From an uncultured Clostridia bacterium (lineage in GTDB: Bacteria; Bacillota; Clostridia; Christensenellales; Borkfalkiaceae): 6,414 nt of DNA. Positions 1 through 6,389 of this stretch are shown here, piece by piece. The translations under genes were made by a program, and so were the position numbers. The stretch is taken from positions 1-6,414 of the forward strand of contig USSJ01000078.1 in the NCBI GenBank assembly GCA_900557285.1, in the 5' to 3' direction. Position 1 is the first letter of the stretch, and every line of letters starts with the position of its first letter. Under the pieces are notes generated by a model. That model ran no database searches. It had not been told where the DNA came from and saw only the letters and a program-made list of their open reading frames with translations.

Positions 1-733
1 AGACTGCTGAAAATGCCCGCACGTACCGTGCTGCCCGCAACCGCACCCGCGTCCTCTACGCCCAAATTGCGGATCACCTGCACCACAATAATGCCAAAGG
101 CCAGGCCCGCCAGTGCGTCCATGGTGTTATATCCTTCCAAGAAACCGGTCATGAACGCTTTGGTTTCATAAGCCCCTGTCGGTGCCACTTCACGGATAAC
201 GCCCATGGGATGGATTAACGCGGCAATTACAAGCACACCTAAAAACACAAGGAAGATCGGGTTAAGGACCTTTCCGACCCAGGTCAGAATCTTTCCGGGA
301 TAGAGGGAAAAGGCAAGCACAACAGCAAAGAAAATCAACGAATAAATCGGAAGAACCGCCGGATTTTTAGCCGCTTCTCCGAATAACGGCGCAACGCCCA
401 CTTCACCGTCGCACAACGCGGAATGGCAAAGAACGGGCCAATGGTTAAATACAGCGCGCAGGTAAAGAAAACGCAGTATGCGCGCCCTACCTTGCCGGAC
501 AGTTCGATCAAACCGTCGCTTCGGCTGATACCGATTGCCATAACGCCTAAAAGAGGCAAGCCTACGCCGGTAATCAAAAAACCAAGTATCGCCGGCAGCA
601 TATTTTTTCCGGATAGTTGTCCCATATAAATCGGGAAAATCAGATTTCCTGCACCGAAGAACAAGCCGAACAGCATACTGGCTATGTAGACAAGTTCCCG
701 TTTGTTAAGTTTTTCTTTCAAGGTGCGTTGCAT
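1..733 (-). pseudogene. brnQ: Branched-chain amino acid:cation symporter BrnQ, frameshifted and cut by the window edge
   Basis: Reading the minus strand from 733, the product matches the BrnQ/BraB (LIV-II) family of inner-membrane carriers that import leucine, isoleucine and valine with a cation. The first segment (733 to about 405) has a short charged N-terminus, the family hallmark SMLFGLFFGAGNLIFP at about residues 19-34, further membrane helices, and the conserved GPFFAIPR loop. At about 405 the frame is lost: after PRCATV the original frame runs into unrelated Arg-rich residues and stops at 335. The family sequence resumes in another frame from 404 (EVGVAPLFGEAAKNP and onward) and stays open to position 1, with typical hydrophobic BrnQ segments. 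The family normally has ATVSFEVG here, so about 7 bases appear to be missing. The C-terminal part lies outside the window. The family call is firm. Whether the shift is a real deletion or an assembly error cannot be told from the sequence. The gene is divergent from the sucrose operon and functionally unrelated to it. Confidence 0.85.
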
Positions 734-738
734 CTCCT
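734..738 (-). promoter_or_regulatory. brnQ ribosome binding site, oddly placed against the ATG
   Basis: On the minus strand AGGAG directly abuts the first ATG (731-733) with no spacer, which is too close for normal initiation there. An in-frame TTG codon at 719-721 lies 12 bases downstream of AGGAG and would give a protein starting at KEKLNKREL, still with a sensible BrnQ N-terminus. No in-frame start codon is visible just upstream of the ATG. Which start is used is open. Confidence 0.45.
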
Positions 739-764
739 GTACAAAATATAATATTATTTTTAAC

Positions 765-794
765 AGTATAGTACACTAATTGGGTAAAATGCAA
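765..794 (-). promoter_or_regulatory. Predicted sigma-A promoter for brnQ
   Basis: On the minus strand a -35 like TTGCAT (789-794) and a -10 TATACT (765-770) are separated by 18 bases. Transcription would begin near 758, leaving a leader of only about 25 bases. That is too short for a T-box or other long riboswitch between this promoter and the gene. Predicted from consensus match only. Confidence 0.55.
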
Positions 795-1027
795 TAGATG
801 CGCTTTGTAGTTTACATAAAGTTAACATTTTTAAAGGAATATTCGCATTTCTCAGTTGCCGTTTGAGCAAAAATACGTCGAAAGCGGTCGCTTGGTGACA
901 TTATGCGGCTAAAAGCGACAGCTTTTGAAAAAAGCAGAATGAATTTCAGACACATGTTAAATAATGCCAAAAATCTTCCGATCTTTTTGTTAAAAACAGA
1001 TAAATGCAAAAAAAGTCGAAAAACCCC

Positions 1028-1056
1028 TTTACAAATGAAAAATACCGTGTTATACT
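1028..1056 (+). promoter_or_regulatory. Predicted sigma-A promoter of the scrA-scrB-ptsH-ptsI operon
   Basis: The -35 box TTTACA (1028-1033) and -10 box TATACT (1051-1056) are 17 bases apart, the optimal spacing. A TGT just before the -10 (1048-1050) gives an extended -10 element. The expected transcription start is about 1063, immediately before the palindrome at 1066-1089. The gaps between the later genes are 17 and 18 bases or an overlap, too small to hold promoters, so this is the evident promoter for all four genes. An extra promoter inside a coding sequence is not excluded. Confidence 0.8.
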
Positions 1057-1065
1057 ATGGTTACA

Positions 1066-1089
1066 TAATATGGAATTGATTCCATATTA
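1066..1089. promoter_or_regulatory. Perfect palindromic operator, LacI/GalR-like, downstream of the operon promoter
   Basis: Two perfect 11-base arms, TAATATGGAAT and ATTCCATATTA, flank a 2-base centre (TG). The site covers the expected first transcribed bases, where a bound repressor would block initiation or early elongation. Its core TGGAATTGATTCCA matches the CcpA cre consensus TGWAANCGNTWNCA except for G in place of W at position 3 and T in place of C in the central CG. That points to a LacI/GalR-family protein, for example a ScrR-type sucrose repressor or, less likely, CcpA. The regulator gene is not in the window, so its identity is inference. It does not look like a terminator (no T-run follows) or a BglG-type antiterminator target. 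Confidence 0.7.
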
Positions 1090-1116
1090 AAAAAATAAAA
1101 TCAAAAGGGGGATGTT

Positions 1117-3003
1117 ATGGACTACAAAGCATCGGCTCAAGGCGTACTGGAAGCGATCGGCGGAAAAGAGAATATTATTTCTGCGGCGCATTGTGCGACG
1201 CGTTTGCGTCTTGTGATCGCAGACAACTCGAAGGTGAATAAAGAGCAATTGGAGAATGTGGACGGTGCGAAGGGTGTATTTGAGGCATCCGGGCAGCTGC
1301 AGATTATCTTCGGAACGGGGACGGTCAATAAGGTATTTGATGAATTTACGGCATTGGCGGGGATCGAAGCCGGGACGAAGGAAGGCGTGAAGAAAGCGGC
1401 GGCATCGAAGCAGAATATATTTTTGCGTCTGATCAAGACGTTGGGAGACGTATTTGTTCCGATTCTGCCTGCGATCGTGGCGAGCGGTCTTCTGATGGGG
1501 CTTTTGGAAGGCATGACAAATGTTATTCCGGGGATGAAGGAGTCCAACTGGTACACATTTTTCCATCTGATGAGCAGTGCGGCGCTGACGTTCCTGCCCA
1601 TCCTGATCGCGATAAGTTCGGCGCGCGTATTTGGCGGGAACATGTTCCTGGGTGCGGTCGTCGGCATGATCATGATCCATCCCGACCTTGTCAATGCATG
1701 GAACGCGGAAGCGGTGGAATCGGCTCCGGTCCTTTTCTCGATCGGGGCGTACAGTGTAAAGCTGGTAGGGTATCAGGGGCACGTGATCCCGGTGATCCTG
1801 TCGGTATGGGTGATGAGTTTTGTGGAAAAGAAACTGCATAAAGTCGTGCCGGAGATGCTTGATTTGTTTGTGGTTCCTTTGGCATCCGTTCTGGCTTCGG
1901 GCATCGTGGCGCTTTTGATCGTCGGGCCGATTTTCGGACAGCTGGAAACGTGGGTTTTGCAGGGTGCGTCCTGGCTGATTTCGGTGCCGTTCGGTATCGG
2001 CGGTTTCTTTGTGGGGGCGATATATGCTCCGACGGTCGTTGCGGGCGTGCATCATATGTACAATCTTATCGAGCAGGGATTCCTCAGCAACGGCGGTGCG
2101 AATGTTTGGATGCCGATCGCGACAGCTGTGAATGTGGCGCAGGGCGCGGCGGCGCTTGCAGTGGCATTAAAAACGCGCAACAAAAAGTTGAAATCCATGG
2201 CGGTTCCGGCAGCGTTGTCTGCATATATGGGAATTACGGAACCTGCGATTTTCGGTGTCAATATACGCTATAAAAGACCTTTCATTGCCGGAATGATTGG
2301 CGGAGCGGTCGGCGGTTTGTTTGCGGCGTTGACGCACGTAGGCGCGTCTGCGTACGGTGTAACGGGAATTTTCGGCATTTTGATCACGGTACCCAATTCG
2401 GAATTGGGCCTGGGAGTTTGGAATATCGTCAACTATATACTCACGATGCTGATAGCGTCTGCGGCGGCATTTGTGGTATCCTTCATTTGGTTTAAGGATG
2501 ATGCTCCCTGCGAAAAGGATAAAGTGTACAGTCCTCTCAAGGGGAAAGCGATTGCGTTGACGGAGGTCAAGGACGAAACGTTTGCCGCGGGAGTGCTGGG
2601 GCAGGGATTTGCCGTAGTACCCGAAGCGGGCAAGGTCGTGGCTCCGTTCAACGGAAAGGTGACGACATTGTTTGAAACAAAGCATGCGGTCGGAGTTACG
2701 AGTGACAGCGGCATAGAGGTTCTGATTCATGTAGGTCTGAACACGGTTGCGTTGGAAGGAAAATATTTCACGGCGCTCGTGAAGGAAGGAGATACCGTAC
2801 ACAGAGGTCAGACATTGCTGACGTTTGATCAAAAGGCGATCGCGGAAGCGGGATACGATACCACAACTCCTGTGATCGTTACGAATGCGGACGATTATGC
2901 GGCGGTGGACGTATTGCGGCAGGGCAAAGTCAACTTTGGCGAAGAAGTTTTGCGCGCGGAAGAAAAGAAGACGGAAGAAGGGGCGGAGAGCGTGCAGGCA
3001 TGA
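1117..3003 (+). CDS. scrA: Sucrose-type PTS permease, fused IIB-IIC-IIA
   Basis: Membrane permease that imports sucrose and phosphorylates it to sucrose-6-phosphate. Domains in order: IIB at about 1-80 with phosphorylated Cys26 in AAHCATRLRL; an Ala/Lys-rich linker at about 82-101; IIC at about 105-458 with some ten hydrophobic segments and the sugar-site motif GITEPAIFG at 372-380 (Glu375); and a glucose-type (Crr-like) IIA from about 488 to the end with His523 (ETKHAV) and His538 (VLIHVGLNTV), the latter being the expected phosphorylated His. The 628 residues agree with fused sucrose permeases such as streptococcal ScrA. Start chosen at ATG 1117, with GGGGG (1107-1111) five bases upstream. 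The stop overlaps the scrB start as ATGA. Sucrose is inferred from the scrB partner; the related trehalose or other disaccharide permeases remain possible from this sequence alone. Confidence 0.9.
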   Translation: MDYKASAQGVLEAIGGKENIISAAHCATRLRLVIADNSKVNKEQLENVDGAKGVFEASGQLQIIFGTGTVNKVFDEFTALAGIEAGTKEGVKKAAASKQNIFLRLIKTLGDVFVPILPAIVASGLLMGLLEGMTNVIPGMKESNWYTFFHLMSSAALTFLPILIAISSARVFGGNMFLGAVVGMIMIHPDLVNAWNAEAVESAPVLFSIGAYSVKLVGYQGHVIPVILSVWVMSFVEKKLHKVVPEMLDLFVVPLASVLASGIVALLIVGPIFGQLETWVLQGASWLISVPFGIGGFFVGAIYAPTVVAGVHHMYNLIEQGFLSNGGANVWMPIATAVNVAQGAAALAVALKTRNKKLKSMAVPAALSAYMGITEPAIFGVNIRYKRPFIAGMIGGAVGGLFAALTHVGASAYGVTGIFGILITVPNSELGLGVWNIVNYILTMLIASAAAFVVSFIWFKDDAPCEKDKVYSPLKGKAIALTEVKDETFAAGVLGQGFAVVPEAGKVVAPFNGKVTTLFETKHAVGVTSDSGIEVLIHVGLNTVALEGKYFTALVKEGDTVHRGQTLLTFDQKAIAEAGYDTTTPVIVTNADDYAAVDVLRQGKVNFGEEVLRAEEKKTEEGAESVQA

Positions 3004-4397
3004 CGGAATTGCAAAAGGAATTGCGGGAAATCGCGGCAAAAGTACAGGCGAAGATACCGGCCGTGGCGGCAGGGAAATACCGTTGCCGGTATCATCTGAT
3101 GCCGCCGGTCGGCTGGATGAATGATCCGAACGGACTGTGTTATGCGAACGGGTTCTACCACGTGTTTTTCCAATACGCACCGGAGAGCGCGCGTGGTGCG
3201 GGAATGCGCAGTTGGGGCCATTATGCGGGGGCAGATCTTTTGCATTGGACGTTTTACGGAGTAGCGGTCTATCCGGATACGGAATGGGACGAGGACGGAG
3301 CCTATTCGGGCAGTGCGCTTCCTGACGGGAAAGGGCTTCGGATCTACTATACGGGAAATATAAAGCGGAAAGACAAAGAATATGATTATATTTCGGACGG
3401 AAGGGAATCGAACACGATCCTGATCCGCTCGGAGGACGGATTTACATTCAAAGAAAAGCAGGTGCTTTTGCGCACGGCTGATTATCCGAAGGAGTTTACC
3501 AGACACATACGCGACCCGAAAGTGGAAAGAACTCCGCAGGGGTATAGGATGGTGCTCGGCGGCAGGCTGAAAGGCGATATCGGGGCGGTTTTGCTTTATA
3601 AATCGCAGGACGGTATACAATTTTCGTTGCAAAAGGTCGTTACGACGCCTCGGAAATTCGGGTATATGTGGGAATGTCCCGATCTGTTTAATATGAACGG
3701 TACCGAATTTCTGTGTGTATCGCCGCAGGGCGTGCCGCACGAAAGATATCAATTCCAGAGCGTCTATTCTTCGGGGTATTTTGCCGGGGAAGCGGATGCG
3801 GAAAATTATCATGAATGGGATTGCGGGTTTGATTTTTACGCACCGCAGACGTTTTGGGACGGGAAGCGCCGTATCCTGTACGGATGGGTCGGAATGCCGG
3901 ATGTTCCGTATGACAATGCGCCGACGATCGCGGAGGGCTGGCAGCATACGTTGACGATGCCGCGCGAACTGACGGAAAAGGGCGGAAAGCTGTATCAGAT
4001 GCCGGCGGCCGAGATGAGAAAACTGCGCGGAGGGGAACTTTCGATGCAGGACGAATGCGCGGCGTATGAACTGGAGCTGGAAAATATTTCGGCAGGAACG
4101 AAGGTATTGCTGAGCGACGCGCTGGAAATTTTGTTTGAGAAAGAGGAATGCGTATTGCGGTTTCTGACGGAAGCGGGCCGCGGCAGGACGGAACGCCGCG
4201 CCAAAGTACGTGCGGAAACGGCGAGCATTTTTATGGATGTATCCGTATGTGAAATTTATCTCAACGATGGGGAGCGTGTATTCACGACGCGGTTGTATCC
4301 TGAGAAATATGCGGTGAAGATCGAAGGCGGATGCACGGCAAAGCGATATGAAATGAACGGGTACACCGTTCGTATGGATATTCAGAAACAAGAATAA
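3000..4397 (+). CDS. scrB: Sucrose-6-phosphate hydrolase, glycoside hydrolase family 32
   Basis: Cytoplasmic invertase that splits sucrose-6-phosphate into glucose-6-phosphate and fructose. All three GH32 catalytic motifs are intact: nucleophile Asp42 in WMNDPNG, transition-state Asp172 in HIRDPKV, and acid/base Glu225 in WECPD. Other family marks are YSGSA (102-106), the GWVG segment (295-298) and GWQH (313-316) before LTMPRELT. The beta-propeller spans about residues 27-310 and a C-terminal beta-sandwich fills the rest. At 465 residues it has the usual ScrB length. There is no signal peptide, as expected for an enzyme acting on a PTS product. It overlaps scrA by four bases (ATGA), implying translational coupling, with GGAG at 2985-2988 as a possible binding site. 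Fructosidases on fructo-oligosaccharides share the fold, so sucrose-6-phosphate specificity rests mainly on the neighbouring permease. No fructokinase gene follows. Confidence 0.92.
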   Translation: MTELQKELREIAAKVQAKIPAVAAGKYRCRYHLMPPVGWMNDPNGLCYANGFYHVFFQYAPESARGAGMRSWGHYAGADLLHWTFYGVAVYPDTEWDEDGAYSGSALPDGKGLRIYYTGNIKRKDKEYDYISDGRESNTILIRSEDGFTFKEKQVLLRTADYPKEFTRHIRDPKVERTPQGYRMVLGGRLKGDIGAVLLYKSQDGIQFSLQKVVTTPRKFGYMWECPDLFNMNGTEFLCVSPQGVPHERYQFQSVYSSGYFAGEADAENYHEWDCGFDFYAPQTFWDGKRRILYGWVGMPDVPYDNAPTIAEGWQHTLTMPRELTEKGGKLYQMPAAEMRKLRGGELSMQDECAAYELELENISAGTKVLLSDALEILFEKEECVLRFLTEAGRGRTERRAKVRAETASIFMDVSVCEIYLNDGERVFTTRLYPEKYAVKIEGGCTAKRYEMNGYTVRMDIQKQE

Positions 4398-4400
4398 ATC

Positions 4401-4406
4401 GGGAGG
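4401..4406 (+). promoter_or_regulatory. Strong ribosome binding site of ptsH
   Basis: GGGAGG sits 8 bases before the ATG at 4415, within the 17-base gap after scrB. It is the strongest Shine-Dalgarno match in the operon, fitting the need for plentiful HPr. Confidence 0.75.
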
Positions 4407-4414
4407 ACAGGAAA

Positions 4415-4669
4415 ATGAAATTTGAGTATGTGATCAAGGACAGTTTGGGGATCCACGCACGTCCTGCGGGGCTTTTGGTGGCGGAAGCGAAAAAGTATAA
4501 AAGCGCGGTCACGATCGAAGCGAAGGGCAAGAAAGCGGATGCAAAGCGTATTTTTGCGGTCATGTCTTTGGGTGTCAAATGCGGGGATGCGATCACAGTG
4601 CTTTGCGAGGGAGAGGATGCCGAAGCGGCAATTGCCGGTATGAAAGCGGTCGTGGAAGCGAATCTTTAA
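4415..4669 (+). CDS. ptsH: Phosphocarrier protein HPr lacking the regulatory serine
   Basis: Small soluble carrier that moves phosphate from enzyme I to the IIA domain of PTS permeases. The active-site motif is complete: His14 in GIHARPAG, equivalent to His15 of Bacillus and E. coli. The 84-residue length is normal. The helix that usually reads LKSIMGVMSLG reads AKRIFAVMSLG, so Arg45 stands where Ser46 should be. Ser46 is the residue phosphorylated by HPr kinase/phosphorylase in Bacillota, so this HPr should still work in sugar transport but should not be a substrate for that kinase nor form P-Ser-HPr for CcpA. It is the reverse of Crh, which keeps the serine and lacks the histidine. It lies 17 bases after scrB and 18 before ptsI, in one operon. 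Whether a second, Ser46-bearing HPr exists elsewhere in the genome cannot be seen. Confidence 0.95.
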   Translation: MKFEYVIKDSLGIHARPAGLLVAEAKKYKSAVTIEAKGKKADAKRIFAVMSLGVKCGDAITVLCEGEDAEAAIAGMKAVVEANL

Positions 4670-4672
4670 GAG

Positions 4673-4680
4673 AAAGGGAG
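4673..4680 (+). promoter_or_regulatory. Ribosome binding site of ptsI
   Basis: AAAGGGAG ends 7 bases before the ATG at 4688 in the 18-base gap after ptsH. A second purine-rich run (GGAAGG, 4682-4687) touches the ATG and is too close to be the functional site. Confidence 0.6.
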
Positions 4681-4687
4681 CGGAAGG

Positions 4688-6337
4688 ATGACGGAATACA
4701 GCGGAAAGAGCGTATTCGCAGGGATCGCCGTCGGGAAGCTGAAGATCGTACGGCATGACGATTCCACAGCGCCCGCCGAACAGGGAACGCCCGAACAGGA
4801 AAAGGAAAAATTCTATGCGGCGCGCGAGAAGGCCGTGACGGAACTGAATGATTTGTATGAAAAGGCGTCTGCTTCGGTCGGTGAATCGGAAGCGGAAATT
4901 TTCAGCATGCATTCGATGATGGCGCAGGATGCGGATCTGGAAGATACTGTCATTGCCAAAATCGAGGCGGGAGAGAGTGCGGCGCGCGCAGTGGACGAAG
5001 CGGGTTTTGAACTTTCGCAGATGTTCATAAGAATGGATGACGAGTACATGAAAGCGCGGGCGGTGGATGTCATTGATGTGGCGAAGCGGCTGGGCGGTTA
5101 TATACTCGGGAAAAAAGAGGAAGAGATCGAACTGGATGGGCCGCGTATTCTCGCGTCGAGTGATTTTACGCCGAGTGACGTGGTCAAACTGGACAAGAGC
5201 AAGGTGCTCGGTTTTGTAACGACCTTTGGTTCGGATAATTCACATACGGCCATTCTGGCCCGAACGCTGGCGTTGCCGTCCGTCGTGAACATACGTGACA
5301 GCATCGATCTTCCGTTTGACGGAAAACTGTGTATCGTAGACGGGTTTACGGGAAAAGTGCTTGTCGATCCTGATGAGAAAACGCTTGCGGAGTATGAAGG
5401 AAAGAAGCGCAGGACGGACGCCGAGCGGTTGCGTCGGCAGGAGTTGATCGGACAAAAGAGCGTGACGGCGGACGGCGTGGAAATGCGCATATACTGCAAT
5501 ATCGGGAACAGTGAAGACGTGAAAGCGGTGCTGGAAAACGGGGGCGAAGGCGTAGGATTGTTCCGCAGCGAGTTTTTGTATCTGGAGAGCAGCGATTATC
5601 CGAGCGAGCAAAAGCAATATGAAGAATATTCGCGCGCGGCAAAACTTCTGGGCGGAAAACTTCTGGTGATCCGTACGATGGATATCGGAGCGGATAAGCA
5701 GGCGCCGTATTTTCATCTTCCGAAGGAAGAAAATCCTGCTTTGGGTCTGCGTTCGGTGCGCATTTGTTTTGAGCAGCCGGAGATCATGTATACACAGCTG
5801 CGTGCGATCTACCGCGCGTCGGCGGACGGAAACGTAGCGGCGATGGTGCCGATGATCATCGGCGTCAGCGAAGTGCGCTGGGTGAAAGAAATGGCGGCGA
5901 AAGTGCGGAAAGATCTTGAAAAGGAAAAGATCCCGTTCCGCGCGGATATGCAGATCGGCATCATGATCGAAACGCCGGCGGCGGCTCTGATCGCCGACGA
6001 ACTGGCGGAAGAAGCGGATTTTTTCAGTATCGGGTCCAATGATCTGACGCAGTACACCCTGGCGATAGACCGCCAGAATCAGTCTTTGGAAAAGATAGCG
6101 GATCCGCATCATAAAGCGATTCTGCGGCTGATTCGATACGCGGCGGAATGTGCGCATGCCAAAGGCAAATGGATCGGCGTATGCGGCGAACTGGCGAGAG
6201 ATCCCGCCTTGACGGAATTTTTTGCGGCTTGCCCTGTAAACGAACTTTCGGGTTTTCCTCCGTACGTGTTGCCGTTGCGTGAGAAGATTCGCTCTTTGGA
6301 TGTAAGTAAATCGGATTTGGATGCTTATACAAAATAG
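4688..6337 (+). CDS. ptsI: PTS enzyme I (phosphoenolpyruvate-protein phosphotransferase)
   Basis: Soluble enzyme that takes phosphate from phosphoenolpyruvate onto a histidine and hands it to HPr. Domains: an N-terminal helical HPr-binding region with part of the phosphohistidine domain (about 1-145), the mobile phosphohistidine segment (about 150-225) with His186 in NSHTAILAR, and the PEP-binding barrel (about 250-540). Barrel residues known from E. coli enzyme I are all present at an offset of three: Arg293 (GLFRSEF), Arg329 (RTMDIGAD), Glu428 (MIETPAA), Asp452 (SNDLTQYT), Arg462 (AIDRQNQ) and Cys499 (VCGELARDP). The 549 residues are slightly short of the usual 570 or so but nothing essential is missing. 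The active-site loop reads GSDNSH rather than the usual GGRTSH. The gene is last in the operon, 18 bases after ptsH. Pyruvate phosphate dikinase and PEP synthase share domains but are much longer, so enzyme I is the clear call. Confidence 0.95.
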   Translation: MTEYSGKSVFAGIAVGKLKIVRHDDSTAPAEQGTPEQEKEKFYAAREKAVTELNDLYEKASASVGESEAEIFSMHSMMAQDADLEDTVIAKIEAGESAARAVDEAGFELSQMFIRMDDEYMKARAVDVIDVAKRLGGYILGKKEEEIELDGPRILASSDFTPSDVVKLDKSKVLGFVTTFGSDNSHTAILARTLALPSVVNIRDSIDLPFDGKLCIVDGFTGKVLVDPDEKTLAEYEGKKRRTDAERLRRQELIGQKSVTADGVEMRIYCNIGNSEDVKAVLENGGEGVGLFRSEFLYLESSDYPSEQKQYEEYSRAAKLLGGKLLVIRTMDIGADKQAPYFHLPKEENPALGLRSVRICFEQPEIMYTQLRAIYRASADGNVAAMVPMIIGVSEVRWVKEMAAKVRKDLEKEKIPFRADMQIGIMIETPAAALIADELAEEADFFSIGSNDLTQYTLAIDRQNQSLEKIADPHHKAILRLIRYAAECAHAKGKWIGVCGELARDPALTEFFAACPVNELSGFPPYVLPLREKIRSLDVSKSDLDAYTK

Positions 6338-6343
6338 GAAATG

Positions 6344-6389
6344 CAGGGAAGCCCGTCGGCGCATAAATTTGCGCCGACGGGCTTCCCTG
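6344..6389 (+). terminator. Long perfect hairpin closing the operon, without a T-tract
   Basis: Two perfect 19-base arms (6344-6362 and 6371-6389) flank an 8-base AT-rich loop; the innermost A-T pair can lengthen the stem to 20. It starts six bases after the ptsI stop, the place expected for an operon terminator. However, the right arm is followed by TGTAAACAG and no T-run, so it is not a textbook intrinsic terminator. On the minus strand the hairpin is followed by a modestly T-rich stretch (TTTCCTATTTTG). It may end transcription, protect the 3' end of the mRNA, or be an intergenic palindrome. Confidence 0.65.

Larger units (their letters stand above)
734..1116. other. AT-rich divergent intergenic region between brnQ and scrA
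   Basis: This stretch of about 380 bases contains no credible gene. It holds the brnQ promoter at its left end and the scrA promoter and operator at its right end. Between roughly 800 and 1020 I see only weak structure: a small hairpin with AAAAGC/GCTTTT arms at 911-926 and a short inverted repeat AAGCG-GT-CGCTT at 882-893. No tRNA, riboswitch core, T-box signature or insertion sequence end is recognisable. A 65-codon TTG-initiated frame on the minus strand (812-1009) lacks a well-placed ribosome binding site and resembles nothing I know. Confidence 0.7.

Noticed and set aside
810..826. GTTTAC-N5-GTTAAC imperfect repeat upstream of the brnQ promoter
   Set aside because: The arms do not match perfectly and AT-rich sequence produces such repeats often; no known regulator site is matched convincingly.
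911..926. Small hairpin AAAAGC-GACA-GCTTTT
   Set aside because: A 6-bp stem in AT-rich DNA far from either gene start, with no adjoining promoter or T-run that would give it a role.
812..1009. 65-codon minus-strand frame in the intergenic region
   Set aside because: It begins with TTG, has no ribosome binding site at a useful distance, is AT-rich without a recognisable protein pattern, and overlaps nothing conserved.
734..1116. Possible T-box or other riboswitch ahead of brnQ or scrA
   Set aside because: The predicted leaders are only about 25 and 55 bases, and no T-box core, BglG-type antiterminator target or other riboswitch motif is visible.
1087..2055. 322-codon minus-strand open frame opposite scrA, and similar long minus-strand frames at 2167-3180, 2895-4391 and 5240-6364
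   Set aside because: Their translations are rich in Arg, His and Gln with no domain pattern, as expected from the antisense of GC-biased codons. The plus-strand genes there have complete catalytic motifs.
2392..2408. Perfect inverted repeat CCCAATTC-G-GAATTGGG inside scrA
   Set aside because: It lies in well-conserved coding sequence (VPNSELG) of the IIC domain with normal codons, and nothing nearby suggests an internal operator or terminator; probably chance.
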